The position numbers and the translations under genes are program-made. The notes beneath the pieces are model-generated. The model saw nothing but the letters and a program-made list of their open reading frames with translations, had not been told where the DNA came from and searched no databases. This document shows positions 33,735-42,223 of a stretch of 47,557 bases of DNA, one piece after another. This DNA is from an uncultured Roseovarius sp. (GTDB lineage: Bacteria > Pseudomonadota > Alphaproteobacteria > Rhodobacterales > Rhodobacteraceae), in NCBI GenBank assembly GCA_947497295.1, contig CANMFU010000016.1:1-47557 (forward strand), written 5' to 3'. Position 1 is the first letter of the stretch. Every line of letters begins with the position of its first letter.

Positions 33735-35892
33735 ATTTTCCGGTCATCAAACGGCTCCGGGCGCGCTTTTTATTGGCAACTCTTGCCGCTGCAATCTTCG
33801 TACGCGCCTGCCTGTAATCATTGGTGTCATGACTGGCCTCACGCTCCGCTGCTTCATTGTGGGCCGTAGTAAGATTTTCACCGTTGTCTTCGCCGGTCTT
33901 TTCGGCACCGCCGGTCAACTCGTCTTCTGTGAACAGCTTTCGCTGGATATTCCGAACCGGCTTGAGGCGGGCGTTCACGACTTGCTTCTGAAGCTCGTCG
34001 CATTGCGCGCTCTGCTGGGCGATTCCAGCGATCCGTTCGTCCTGATCTGGCGCGATCGACGCCGTGTCTGGAGCGGATGGGTCATTCGGTGGCGATGTTT
34101 GTTCCTTCGCCTCGCGCTCACCCTCTGGATTGTCGTTTGATGACCCGTTGGGGTCGATTTGGGAATATGGGTCGCCGTAGCCATCCGTTTGCGGTTCCGC
34201 ATTCGGATCTTGCTCCTTGGGGTCATAAGCCTCGATCACCGGCGTATCAGGATAATTCCCTTTTTGTGCTTCATAAAGCTTTTTGAGTCTTCGATCCTGC
34301 CAGTAGGTCACGCGATGCGCGAGGATCGGCAGCATGTTCTGGACCAGAGCCACAATCTGTTCCTCACCCAGAAGCCGGACCTGCTCCGGCCGGATCAACC
34401 GCGCGCTTTCGGTTCGTTCGGAATAGGATGTCGAAAGCTCGCCGCCTTTCCATGACTTCGACCGTGTCTTCTGGGTGAAGTCACCGATCGCTTTGCTGAT
34501 GTACTCCGGCGTTTCTTCATCGGCCGGTCCCATGAAGATTTGCATCCCGCAGTTGGCAATGAAGGTGCTTGCTCCGTCGCGGCCGTAGAGGTCGCGCATC
34601 GAGGCGATGGTCTGCACGACGATCATCACCCTGACCTCGTATTCCCGAAGAGTCGTGATGGCGCTCTTTAGATTGTCCATGCGTCCAAGTGAGATGAACT
34701 CGTCGAGAAGCAGCAGAACCGGATATTTCTCGCCCTGTTTACGGTCTGGCATCGTACGCTGAAGGATAGCGACCGTCTGCTGGAAGAGCAGCCTAACCAG
34801 CGGGGCCAGAGGCTCAATGTCGTTGGGCGGAATGACGATGAAGATCGAGGCTGGGCGGGACCGCAAACTTTTCAGCGAAAAGTCGGACGTGGCGGTGACG
34901 TTGCGGACTGCGGGATCAGCCCAGAGACCCAGACCGCCGTCCATCAGGATCGATAAATAGGCCGACAGATGTTTTTCATCGCGCCCGGAAAACTTGTTGA
35001 AGATCGACGTGGCCTCGCGTGACTTAACCTCCGCGCCGAGCTTGAACAGATTGGCGGCGGATTTTCCAGGAGCTGACAGAGCATCATGGATCGCTGCGAT
35101 CGTCGGCGTTCCGCGCTCGATGCACAGCAAAGCAGTGGCCGCGAAAATATCGCGCGCACCGCCGAGAAATCCTTGCGCAGAGTCGCCTTGGATCGTGATG
35201 AACGACGCGGCCAGACGTCTTGCCTCGGTGAAGCGGCGCTCTCTTGGAGCTGCCACAATGTCATCCAATGGATTGAACCGATGTGTTCTCCCGTCTGGAT
35301 CGTACGGCGCGAACTTGTAGACCCTATCGCCGATCGACTGGCGATGACGAGCTGTGTTTTCGTAGTTTGCACCTTTCATGTCGAGGCAGACGATCGAGCC
35401 GGGATAGGTGAGAAGCGTCGGCGTCACGATGCCCACACCTTTACCTGCCCCGGTCGGAGCCGCGATCAGGCTGTGTGGGATAGAGACTGATGATAGATAC
35501 GTGGCTCTGCTCTTCGGTTTGCCCAGCTTGCCGTAGATCGGCCCGTTTACCTTCTCGATATTTGATACCAGCTTGGCCCGCTTGATTTCAGCTTCGGTTG
35601 CCCAGCGGGCTGATCCATGGCTTGTTGCGTCCCGCCGAACCCCGATTGCAGGAACGGCGACCATGCCCAGTAGGGCAATTCCTCCTCCAATCAGCGCGGC
35701 CGTCCTGAATGGCTCCGTGATGACGGTCCAGGACCGGGGCAGATAATCTAGGATCGTCGTGAACCCGATACTGCTCAGATCCCCTCCCCGCACCCATGTC
35801 GCGTAGCCACCAGCAGCGATAATGCCGAGCATACTGCCGATCACCAAGCCACCGATGGCAAGGATAAGAACCTCTTTCAATTTCGTGTTCAT
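33712..35892 (-). CDS. virD4: VirD4, type IV coupling protein
   Basis: 726 residues. Two N-terminal membrane segments (about 7-30 and 65-85), Walker A APTGAGKG near 144-151, Walker B LLLLDEFISLG near 395, then ALVQNMLPILAHRVTYW. The C-terminal 170 residues are an acidic, Pro/Asn-rich low-complexity extension. It docks the relaxase-DNA complex to the channel. The virD2 gene ends 15 bases upstream. Confidence 0.94.
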   Translation of the reverse strand: MNTKLKEVLILAIGGLVIGSMLGIIAAGGYATWVRGGDLSSIGFTTILDYLPRSWTVITEPFRTAALIGGGIALLGMVAVPAIGVRRDATSHGSARWATEAEIKRAKLVSNIEKVNGPIYGKLGKPKSRATYLSSVSIPHSLIAAPTGAGKGVGIVTPTLLTYPGSIVCLDMKGANYENTARHRQSIGDRVYKFAPYDPDGRTHRFNPLDDIVAAPRERRFTEARRLAASFITIQGDSAQGFLGGARDIFAATALLCIERGTPTIAAIHDALSAPGKSAANLFKLGAEVKSREATSIFNKFSGRDEKHLSAYLSILMDGGLGLWADPAVRNVTATSDFSLKSLRSRPASIFIVIPPNDIEPLAPLVRLLFQQTVAILQRTMPDRKQGEKYPVLLLLDEFISLGRMDNLKSAITTLREYEVRVMIVVQTIASMRDLYGRDGASTFIANCGMQIFMGPADEETPEYISKAIGDFTQKTRSKSWKGGELSTSYSERTESARLIRPEQVRLLGEEQIVALVQNMLPILAHRVTYWQDRRLKKLYEAQKGNYPDTPVIEAYDPKEQDPNAEPQTDGYGDPYSQIDPNGSSNDNPEGEREAKEQTSPPNDPSAPDTASIAPDQDERIAGIAQQSAQCDELQKQVVNARLKPVRNIQRKLFTEDELTGGAEKTGEDNGENLTTAHNEAAEREASHDTNDYRQARTKIAAARVANKKRARSRLMTGKSSPPEPA

Positions 35893-35907
35893 GTCCGGTT
35901 TCTTTCC

Positions 35908-37917
35908 TTATCGGTCAAAATCGTCTGAATCTCGTTCCAGATCGCGAAGTATCTGCAACTGTTCGGGCGTCATTTTCGGTTCCTGGGCCGTGCGGTCGGT
36001 TTTCATCTGCCGATCAGCGACCTCTTCCTGAGCAACCATGTCACGAACGCCCTGATCACCATGTTCGTGGAAAGTATAAGCCATTCGCATGGCTTCTTCT
36101 GGTGTGGAAAGAGCAACACTAGAATACTCATTTTCCACTTCATCGCCTTCCCGCGGTGCTCGTGACACGCCAGGGTGGAACCCTCGTTCTGTTTTGGCCA
36201 CAAAATACTGGAGCTGGCTGCCGTCGCTGTCGTTCGCCCAAGGCGTCGACTCTACAATTTCCGGTGGACGCTCTCGGGCAATCGCAAACCGTTCACGCTC
36301 TTCAGCCTTCATGCCACTACTCAAGTGTAGCCCTTGACCAACGAGCTCGTCATCTCGATCTGTGTAACTTCCGTCTTCTCGGAACTCCGCCATCTGGGCA
36401 TATCGTTCCTGAAGGATTTCACGACCCTCACGATAGACGTTTTGCAACTCATTACGCATTCGATCCAGTGCTGCGGCGCGATCGTCGATGCTTTCCGGTC
36501 CTTCGTCGGCTCGCGCACGGGACTCACCACGTTCGCGTTCTTCTGCCTCTGCAAACTGACGGGCGAGGCCGCGTGACGGAATTGCCCCGGAATATCTCTC
36601 GATAGTCGCGTCCGGGTCCACGCCATAATCAAGCGCCACCTCTCTTGCCACGTCATCTGCCGCCGCTTTGATTTGTACCGAAACCGGGTCCGAGGCCGCG
36701 ATCGCGTCGAAGCGTCCGCTGTCGTCAGGTTCGGCGAACTCTCGCAAATTACCGGGATCGCGCATGTAAGGCACGGTATTGGCCTTCAATTCCGCGACCT
36801 GACGGAGGAAGCGCATTCGCATCGCATTGCTATCGACTTCGAGCACGTCGCCGTCGAGACGTTCGAACTTGCCACGAACTTCTTCCGTCACCTCTTCCAA
36901 CCGGTCTGCCATCTGCTTTTCCTTTTCTGATGATAAGTTTTCATAACTTGTGTTGGTGATTGCCCTGCCCTCTGCGAGCCTGTCCGAGATTGAACGCAGC
37001 ACTGCTGCCTGCTCGGGAAGCTCCCGCTCGATCGCAAGCGCATCGGCAGCAAACTGGCGTGAGAAGTGGATCAACGATGCCGCCGCCCGAATTGCTGAAT
37101 CAGGGTTGTGGCGCGGCGCGACGGGTTCGCGGTCCTCGCTGGCGGCCCGCCGGTATTCTGCATCTGGAACAGGCCGATCATGGACCCCGCGCGCGAGCCG
37201 GGAGGTGGCCTCTAGCTCGATCCCTTCGCGACCGGCAACATCGACCAGAACGTCGCGCATCCGATCGTAATTCATGTCGCCACGCTGCGAGACTTTTAAC
37301 CATTCTCCTTGATCGAGGCCCCGCCTGTGAACGATGACGTGCATGTGCGGGTGCGCCCGGTCGGTGTGGAACGCAGTGTAATAGTCGTAGCGGTCGCCGC
37401 CATACTGACCTGATCCGAACATTTCTTCTGCCCATGCACGGCCCGCCCGCTCAGCGGATGAGCGAACTGAATCCTCTGGAAAGCTGACGATGAAATGAGA
37501 AGTCCGGTCCGCCCTGCCGGACCCTTCCGGGGGCATTCGCCACTCTGTCTCGATTTCGGCCATTTGCTGCGCGTCGATCTCCAGCCCTCCAAGAGCTTCG
37601 GATCGTTGCAGTGGCTGTGCCCCATCTCTCGACAGATAAGCGATCTGTGCCTTGAGGCCGCGAACGTCCGATGCGCCGCCCTTGCGAACCATTTTCACCA
37701 CCGCCTGCGGTTTTCGACCGGGCAGGACACCCCCTGCGGGTCCGCGCTTCACATCGAGCGCATGCGCCGATTTAAGCCCGGCGCGGGGCGCGCGCCCTCG
37801 GCGTGCACGAGTCGCCTCGACGATGGCCCAGTCCTCACCCATCACCGCATCGAGCGCGGAAACATTCGGATCGGCACCTCTCGCCCGTTCAAGGAAAGTA
37901 ACGACCTGATAGCTCAT
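35908..37917 (-). CDS. virD2: VirD2-type relaxase (MOBP)
   Basis: 669 residues. Motif I catalytic Tyr candidate at 94 (QIAYLSRDG); motif III is HTDRAHPHMHVIVH (His184, Asp186, His191, His193), the metal-binding triad of MOBP relaxases. The first 250 residues are the nuclease; the rest is charged and helical with no known domain. It nicks oriT and stays bound to the 5' end of the transferred strand. Its start overlaps virD1 by four bases. Confidence 0.9.
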   Translation of the reverse strand: MSYQVVTFLERARGADPNVSALDAVMGEDWAIVEATRARRGRAPRAGLKSAHALDVKRGPAGGVLPGRKPQAVVKMVRKGGASDVRGLKAQIAYLSRDGAQPLQRSEALGGLEIDAQQMAEIETEWRMPPEGSGRADRTSHFIVSFPEDSVRSSAERAGRAWAEEMFGSGQYGGDRYDYYTAFHTDRAHPHMHVIVHRRGLDQGEWLKVSQRGDMNYDRMRDVLVDVAGREGIELEATSRLARGVHDRPVPDAEYRRAASEDREPVAPRHNPDSAIRAAASLIHFSRQFAADALAIERELPEQAAVLRSISDRLAEGRAITNTSYENLSSEKEKQMADRLEEVTEEVRGKFERLDGDVLEVDSNAMRMRFLRQVAELKANTVPYMRDPGNLREFAEPDDSGRFDAIAASDPVSVQIKAAADDVAREVALDYGVDPDATIERYSGAIPSRGLARQFAEAEERERGESRARADEGPESIDDRAAALDRMRNELQNVYREGREILQERYAQMAEFREDGSYTDRDDELVGQGLHLSSGMKAEERERFAIARERPPEIVESTPWANDSDGSQLQYFVAKTERGFHPGVSRAPREGDEVENEYSSVALSTPEEAMRMAYTFHEHGDQGVRDMVAQEEVADRQMKTDRTAQEPKMTPEQLQILRDLERDSDDFDR

Positions 37918-38390
37918 TCGCGAGACCCACGCTCAAGCCGGGCCAACCCGTCTTCACGTCGTGCAGCGAGATCGAGGATCGCCTGGGTCTGCGCCTGTAC
38001 CGACGCCATCTGCCGGGCCAGCGCAATCCGCTCCTCCATGAAAGCCCTGTAGTCTGGATCGCGGGTGCGGTTGGCTGACTTTGCGATCTGGTTGATGTTG
38101 CGCGCCACGCCGACCAGCTGACGGTTGATGCTCCGTAACGCTTCAATCTGAACGGGGTCTGCCTCAAGAAATCCACCGATCCGACGCGCCGCGATCCTCA
38201 GTGCGCGATTTCGCTTCATGCCGAACGACGCGATCTGCGCGTCAAACTCCGCAAGCTCAGCCTCTGTGAGCCGGACGGAAATCGTCTTGTCGGCACGCGA
38301 GGCGGGCTTCTCCTTCGAAGGATCGACCCAATCACCGCCTTTCATCTGACGGTTTTTCCAGTGCGGGCTTTGGTCGTCGGTGGTGGACAT
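37914..38390 (-). CDS. virD1: VirD1 / MobC-like accessory protein
   Basis: 158 residues. Residues about 35-75 (ADKTISVRLTEAELAEFDAQ, then KRNRALRIAARRIGGF) look like a ribbon-helix-helix DNA-binding domain as in VirD1 and MobC; the C-terminal half is a long helix. It helps VirD2 open and nick double-stranded oriT. The gene starts 34 bases from the oriT inverted repeat. Confidence 0.8.
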   Translation of the reverse strand: MSTTDDQSPHWKNRQMKGGDWVDPSKEKPASRADKTISVRLTEAELAEFDAQIASFGMKRNRALRIAARRIGGFLEADPVQIEALRSINRQLVGVARNINQIAKSANRTRDPDYRAFMEERIALARQMASVQAQTQAILDLAARREDGLARLERGSRE

Positions 38391-38423
38391 TGGAACTGAA
38401 CTCCGTGCGTCTGGCCTTCTAAT

Positions 38424-38456
38424 TTCAAATGTTCTACATTTGAATATATCCTGCCA
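38424..38456 (+). other. oriT: Origin of transfer with T-DNA-border-like nick site
   Basis: An 8-bp perfect inverted repeat TTCAAATG (38424-38431)/CATTTGAA (38437-38444) leads into AATATATCCTGCCA (38443-38456). Read on the other strand this is TGGCAGGATATATT, the first 14 bases of the Agrobacterium left border. VirD2 relaxases cut ATCCTG^Y, so the nick is expected on the plus strand between 38453 and 38454, with the inverted repeat on its 5' side as in other oriTs. It lies between virD1 and virC1. Confidence 0.9.
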
Positions 38457-39035
38457 CCTTCTCTACCTCTAGGTTACGCTCTTTGTCAACAAACGAAGAG
38501 CCAAGCCAATGTGTCACATCCGAAGCGTGTCATGGTGTCGTGCCGTCCAGAAGCGTGGCCCAGACGCCCACGAAGGCCCCTGCGGCGTCTAACTTGGGGT
38601 CGGCACCCCCAGAGTGCCGCGGGTCAGTTCGCGGCGCTTACGTGGCCTTTCTGGGCCGTCTGTATGTTTTACGAACACCCGAACGTGCATTCTTACGCTT
38701 GTGCTGTCCGCTGCTTAGACGATTATCCGAACATACAATGTTACGATTGGACGGGTTTACCGGCATACGATTTTGCAGGATTACGGTTACACGGATTCCC
38801 TGATGTGCACGTTTGGCAACACACAAAAGTCCGATGTGCGTTTTTCCGGGTTTTCAAGTGTACGGTGCTGCAAGTATACTGGTGTGCAGGACCGCAACAG
38901 TGCAGGTGTACGACAATGCACAGTAGGCGATCGCAGTGCGACGGTTGCACTGCAAAGAATATAATGGGCGAGACCAACTCGCTCGAAGAGCACATGCCGC
39001 AGGGTTGGCAGCATAACAAAGAAAGAGGCAGGAAA
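38457..39035. other. Non-coding oriT flank and virC leader
   Basis: No gene is supported although the virC1 frame stays open back to 38511. It contains a TGTATGTTT match to the overdrive core at 38661-38669, the 24-bp array at 38671-38814 and then a run rich in GTGCAG and TGTACG words (38855-38960), including TTGCACTGCAA. The virC promoter must lie here. Confidence 0.5.
38671..38814 (+). repeat. Iteron-like array, six degenerate 24-bp units
   Basis: ACG occurs at 38671, 38683, 38695, 38719, 38743, 38767 and 38791, all on one 12-base grid. Three successive 24-base units begin ACGATT (38719, 38743, 38767) and the next ACGGATT. The units are otherwise degenerate. The even phasing between oriT and virC1 suggests binding sites for a DNA-binding transfer or partition protein. 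Confidence 0.6.
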
Positions 39036-39749
39036 ATGCAGACGGTCTGTTTTTCATCTATCAAGGGTGGAGCCGGGAAAACCACGTCGCTCATGGTCAT
39101 CGCGTCTGCGTTGGTCGAGCGCGGTATCCGTGTCGGAATACTTGAGACCGACGATAACCAACCACTCGGAACATGGCGGGAGTACGCACTGGACTTTGAT
39201 ACCTGGGATGACACGCTCTGCAGAATCTATCTCGTCTCCGGGCCGGACGATCTCGAAAAGGCTTTTGAAGAGGCAGAAGAGGAAGAGGTGCAAATCCTGT
39301 TGGTCGATACAAGGGGCGGGGGCTCCGAGTTCAATGACATGATTATGCTAAACTCGGACATGGTCGTTATTCCGACAGGACTGTCCGTCATGGAAATGGA
39401 TGAAGCTTTGCAAGGTCTAGACTTCGCGCTGGAAACACTTCGGTCCTCAAACAGGCCTATTCCTGCATCCATACTCGCTAACCGCGTTTCTTCCGAAAAG
39501 CGAATGCCCGCAACGCATAAGGAAGCTCTCGAGCTGCTCGGGCAAGTTCCGGTCTTCACGTCTTACATAAAGAATAGACAGGTGTTTCAGGACATCAAGG
39601 CGACCGGAATGCTCGGCCTCTACCTCAAGAAGCTGGAAGCTTCGAAAGGCAGACAAATGATGGTCGAGCCGATTCGTGCTTACCTCGATGAAGGCAATGC
39701 AGTCGCAAACGAGCTCCTTGAAGAGCTCAAGCGCAGTCAGGTGACATAA
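39036..39749 (+). CDS. virC1: VirC1, ParA-like transfer ATPase
   Basis: 237 residues, start ATG with GGCAGGAA upstream. Deviant Walker A KGGAGKTT at residues 10-17, then ETDDNQPLGTWREYAL and LLVDTRGGGSEFND, followed by VVIPTGLSVMEMDEAL. These segments match Agrobacterium VirC1 closely (DADENRPL, DTRGGSSELN and LDIDEAL there) rather than partition ParA. VirC1 binds near borders and brings the relaxosome to the cell pole and VirD4. It overlaps virC2. Confidence 0.9.
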   Translation: MQTVCFSSIKGGAGKTTSLMVIASALVERGIRVGILETDDNQPLGTWREYALDFDTWDDTLCRIYLVSGPDDLEKAFEEAEEEEVQILLVDTRGGGSEFNDMIMLNSDMVVIPTGLSVMEMDEALQGLDFALETLRSSNRPIPASILANRVSSEKRMPATHKEALELLGQVPVFTSYIKNRQVFQDIKATGMLGLYLKKLEASKGRQMMVEPIRAYLDEGNAVANELLEELKRSQVT

Positions 39750-40498
39750 TGGCAATAATCAAACCCGAACCCGGAAAATCTTACGCAGCACTTCGCGCGA
39801 AGCATCCTCCGAAGCGGACCGAAAAGCTTGCCTTGAATATCAAGCCTCGAACCGAAGGTACGCCGCGCGACGATCCGGCAGCCAAGCCGGAGAAGCCAAC
39901 CGCCGACAACCCATCGGACAAGATGGTCGATGAGGCCATTACTGCTGACCGGCAAGAAAAGGTCGCTCCGTCCAGGCCAGAACCAGCTTCATCGAGCGAT
40001 CGGGAAGAGCAGGAGCCAGCCAGTCGCGGTGCCACGCAGACAGACGGAGCAGAGACCGATCAATCGCCACAATCCGGCAACCGAGACAGAGCAGAACCCG
40101 ATACTACCGAAGCTGATCCGACAGTTGTGGCATCCGGTGCCAGAGACGAGGCTGCGCAAACGGAAAAGATCGGCATCCGAGGCAATATACCAGAGCCGGC
40201 ACCTGGCGTGTTTTCCTTCTATGATAAAGCTCGTCAATTCTATTCCCAGAGGGAGGCCATGAAAGGGTTGTTTGGCCGGATCGACACCGAAAAACTGCGT
40301 GAGACCGGAAAGGTAGCTGATTATCCAACATCCAAGCAAAAAGTTCTCTTCACCGCAAAACTCCCGTTGGCTCAATACGAGAAGCATCGCGCCGCGGTCG
40401 ATCCATTGGGGATCATGGCACCGTTCACCGTAGACAGTCAGGTCTTGCAACGCATCCTCGCGCTGCACTTGGAGGCCCAGAAAGCTGGCTCAGCATAG
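39749..40498 (+). CDS. virC2: VirC2-like DNA-binding partner of VirC1
   Basis: 249 residues. It begins MAIIKPEPGKSYAAL, like VirC2, has a long disordered Glu/Pro/Asp/Ala-rich middle (about 20-140) and ends in a compact domain (about 190-249, VLFTAKLPLAQYEKHRAA onwards) that could be the ribbon-helix-helix fold of VirC2. Position directly after virC1 with a one-base overlap supports the call; the sequence match is weak. Confidence 0.7.
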   Translation: MAIIKPEPGKSYAALRAKHPPKRTEKLALNIKPRTEGTPRDDPAAKPEKPTADNPSDKMVDEAITADRQEKVAPSRPEPASSSDREEQEPASRGATQTDGAETDQSPQSGNRDRAEPDTTEADPTVVASGARDEAAQTEKIGIRGNIPEPAPGVFSFYDKARQFYSQREAMKGLFGRIDTEKLRETGKVADYPTSKQKVLFTAKLPLAQYEKHRAAVDPLGIMAPFTVDSQVLQRILALHLEAQKAGSA

Positions 40499-40540
40499 AG
40501 CAACGGTTATTATAGATGCTGTTTCACGCCGGGCACGAGA

Positions 40541-40564
40541 AAACCCCGCCAGAAGGCGGGGTTT
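40541..40564 (+). terminator. Strong intrinsic terminator after virC2
   Basis: A perfect 10-bp stem AAACCCCGCC/GGCGGGGTTT with an AGAA loop, followed by GTTGTTG on the plus strand; the AAA flank gives T on the minus strand. It can end virC1C2 transcripts and also the convergent 52-residue gene. Confidence 0.85.
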
Positions 40565-40582
40565 GTTGTTGTGGTCAAGAAG

Positions 40583-40741
40583 TTATTCTTCATCTTTTGG
40601 AACGCAAATCCCGATGCTGGGACCGGCCTTGGCTGAGGCTTCCTGCATCTTGCTCAGCGCGCTTTCGCAAGCCGTCTGGCTGCCGAACTCGGCGGAAAAG
40701 CCCCCGCCGCCCGCGATCGCCATCAAAAGTATGTAGATCAT
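40583..40741 (-). CDS. 52-residue exported protein
   Basis: A short frame starting MIYILLMAIAGGGGFSAEFG, with an N-terminal hydrophobic signal or anchor followed by a helical domain with two Cys (TACESALSK and GICVPKD). AGAGGGA lies eight bases before the ATG, and the virC terminator closes it. Function unknown; a small periplasmic protein with a disulfide is likely. Confidence 0.55.
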   Translation of the reverse strand: MIYILLMAIAGGGGFSAEFGSQTACESALSKMQEASAKAGPSIGICVPKDEE

Positions 40742-40818
40742 CTCGTTGTCCCTCTGGTTTTGTCATCGTGCCGGAGGGGTAATGGTATGCGATCAACGAT
40801 CTGGAGCCGAGCTTTCTT

Positions 40819-41358
40819 TCAACCGCTGTTCAGGGCCCGCTTGGCCGGCGTGGACATGATCCCGTCCGCCGTCACCGCATCAACACGCTCGTTCGTGCGA
40901 CGCGACATATTCGATCCGTCGCCCGAGACGCTGATATGGGTTTCCGGGTTGATGCGGATGAACGCGCCATCGGCCTCGATCCAGCTTGTGTCTTCATCAT
41001 TGCCTGTTGTGCGGCGCGTGATCGAACCGTCGCCATTGACCGTGACCCAGACATCACCGACCAGGACCGACACGCCGAGATGATCGGCTTGGATGCCCGT
41101 CCAGCCGAGACTTTCTTCGTCGCGCCGCAGGATGATCTTGTCGGTGTGCAGCTTGATCTGCACATCGCCCGCGTCGCCTTGACCGCGCACGTCGATGAAA
41201 GCTTCCTTTGTCTGAGGGTCATCGGTCACGCCTGCGACGTTGTTCTTGGGGCTCCAAAGGCGCGGCTCGGTACGCTTGTCACCATTGGGATTGCGGTGGA
41301 AGGCGATCAGCAGTTGTGCAGATTTCCATGCGGATGCGATGCGGGCAGGGACGTTCAT
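40819..41358 (-). CDS. Unknown beta-rich protein
   Basis: 179 residues, starting MNVPARIASAWKSAQLLIAF. Regular beta pattern with Gly/Asp turns (VRGQGDAGDVQIKLHTDK, VTVNGDGSITRRT, HISVSGDGS) suggests a repeat-type beta fold. An ACCGGAGAAACC leader precedes the ATG. No family recognised. Confidence 0.6.
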   Translation of the reverse strand: MNVPARIASAWKSAQLLIAFHRNPNGDKRTEPRLWSPKNNVAGVTDDPQTKEAFIDVRGQGDAGDVQIKLHTDKIILRRDEESLGWTGIQADHLGVSVLVGDVWVTVNGDGSITRRTTGNDEDTSWIEADGAFIRINPETHISVSGDGSNMSRRTNERVDAVTADGIMSTPAKRALNSG

Positions 41359-41770
41359 GGCGGGTTTCTCCGGTTCTTTTTCTTGCTTCCATGCTACCTG
41401 AAAAGCGCATAAAAGCCAATGTTTTAAGGGTTATATGGCAGATTCTCGCCCCGTTTCGGAAGTTGGCTGGCATGGTCCGATCCACTTCCGGTCGGTGAAA
41501 CCAAACGGCTTTTCTGCTCTCGTCTTGGTGTCCATTGTCTGATGTGGGGCGATTGGTGGCTGGTTTACGGGATTGGCCCTTTTGGGGGCCTATCCTGAAA
41601 ACCTGACTCCACGGCGAGTGGGCGGGGTAGCAAGGGCAAGGAAAATCGACGAAAAGTGGTGCGGGAACGCAGTGACCCGGTTTTTGTCTATTTTCCTTGT
41701 CCGCGCGAGGGGCGCAGCCCCTTAGCCTTTCTTTCGTGCCAAGGGGCCAAATGCTCAATCGTCCATTGCT
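41359..41770. other. Non-coding region between two minus-strand units
   Basis: About 410 bases with no supported gene. It has an AGGGGC-GCA-GCCCCT hairpin near 41718-41732 and AT-rich patches near 41400-41430 that could hold the promoter of the 40819-41358 gene. Confidence 0.35.
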
Positions 41771-42223
41771 TCAAAGATCGGCATATTCACGGCAGTCACT
41801 CACGCGGAAGCGGTCAAGCACCTCGTCCGTCGAGGGATAGCGCGCATAAATCGCCCGCTCCTGCACGACATCGAGATCCCGGCGGCACATCTCGACGGCG
41901 CGCAGATCATGGTCGCGGTAGGCGCTGACGCCGCCGTTGCGATACTGGAAGGCGCACCATTTCGGCAGACCGTCCGGGTTTGCCCCCGCTTCCATGACCA
42001 GCTCGGCATCGGCCAGTCGTCGGACCTCGAAGGAATTGGCGCTGTCGCGGAAAGCAGGCGTGCAATCCCCGCGCTGAAGATCGACGCCGCGCTCGAAACT
42101 GAACGCCATCCCCGGAAACCGCTCGGCCAGAAGGCGGGCTACGATCTGTGCGCGTCGCTCGGTATCGACATGGATGACGTGGCGGGACGGATGAACGGAA
42201 ATATGTAAAATGCTGTAGGTCAT
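41771..42223 (-). CDS. Unknown protein, third of a coupled trio
   Basis: 150 residues from the ATG at 42223, starting MTYSILHISVHPSRHVIHVD; the frame extends upstream but the coupled ATG is better. The first half resembles an alpha/beta sandwich (RAQIVARLLAERFPGMAFSF), the second is charged with several Cys. It begins next to the previous gene's stop (ATGA-type overlap). Not recognised. Confidence 0.6.
   Translation of the reverse strand: MTYSILHISVHPSRHVIHVDTERRAQIVARLLAERFPGMAFSFERGVDLQRGDCTPAFRDSANSFEVRRLADAELVMEAGANPDGLPKWCAFQYRNGGVSAYRDHDLRAVEMCRRDLDVVQERAIYARYPSTDEVLDRFRVSDCREYADL

Noticed and set aside
38511..39035. Open frame extending virC1 175 residues upstream
   Set aside because: VirC1 proteins begin directly before the KGGAGKTT motif, and there is a ribosome binding site at 39031. 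The upstream translation is Cys/His-rich without family likeness and covers oriT-proximal repeats.
41640..41745. GC-rich hairpin and flank as a second, MOBQ-type oriT
   Set aside because: The AGGGGC/GCCCCT hairpin recalls some small-plasmid oriTs, but no MOBQ nick consensus or MobA gene is present and a much better oriT exists at 38.4 kb.
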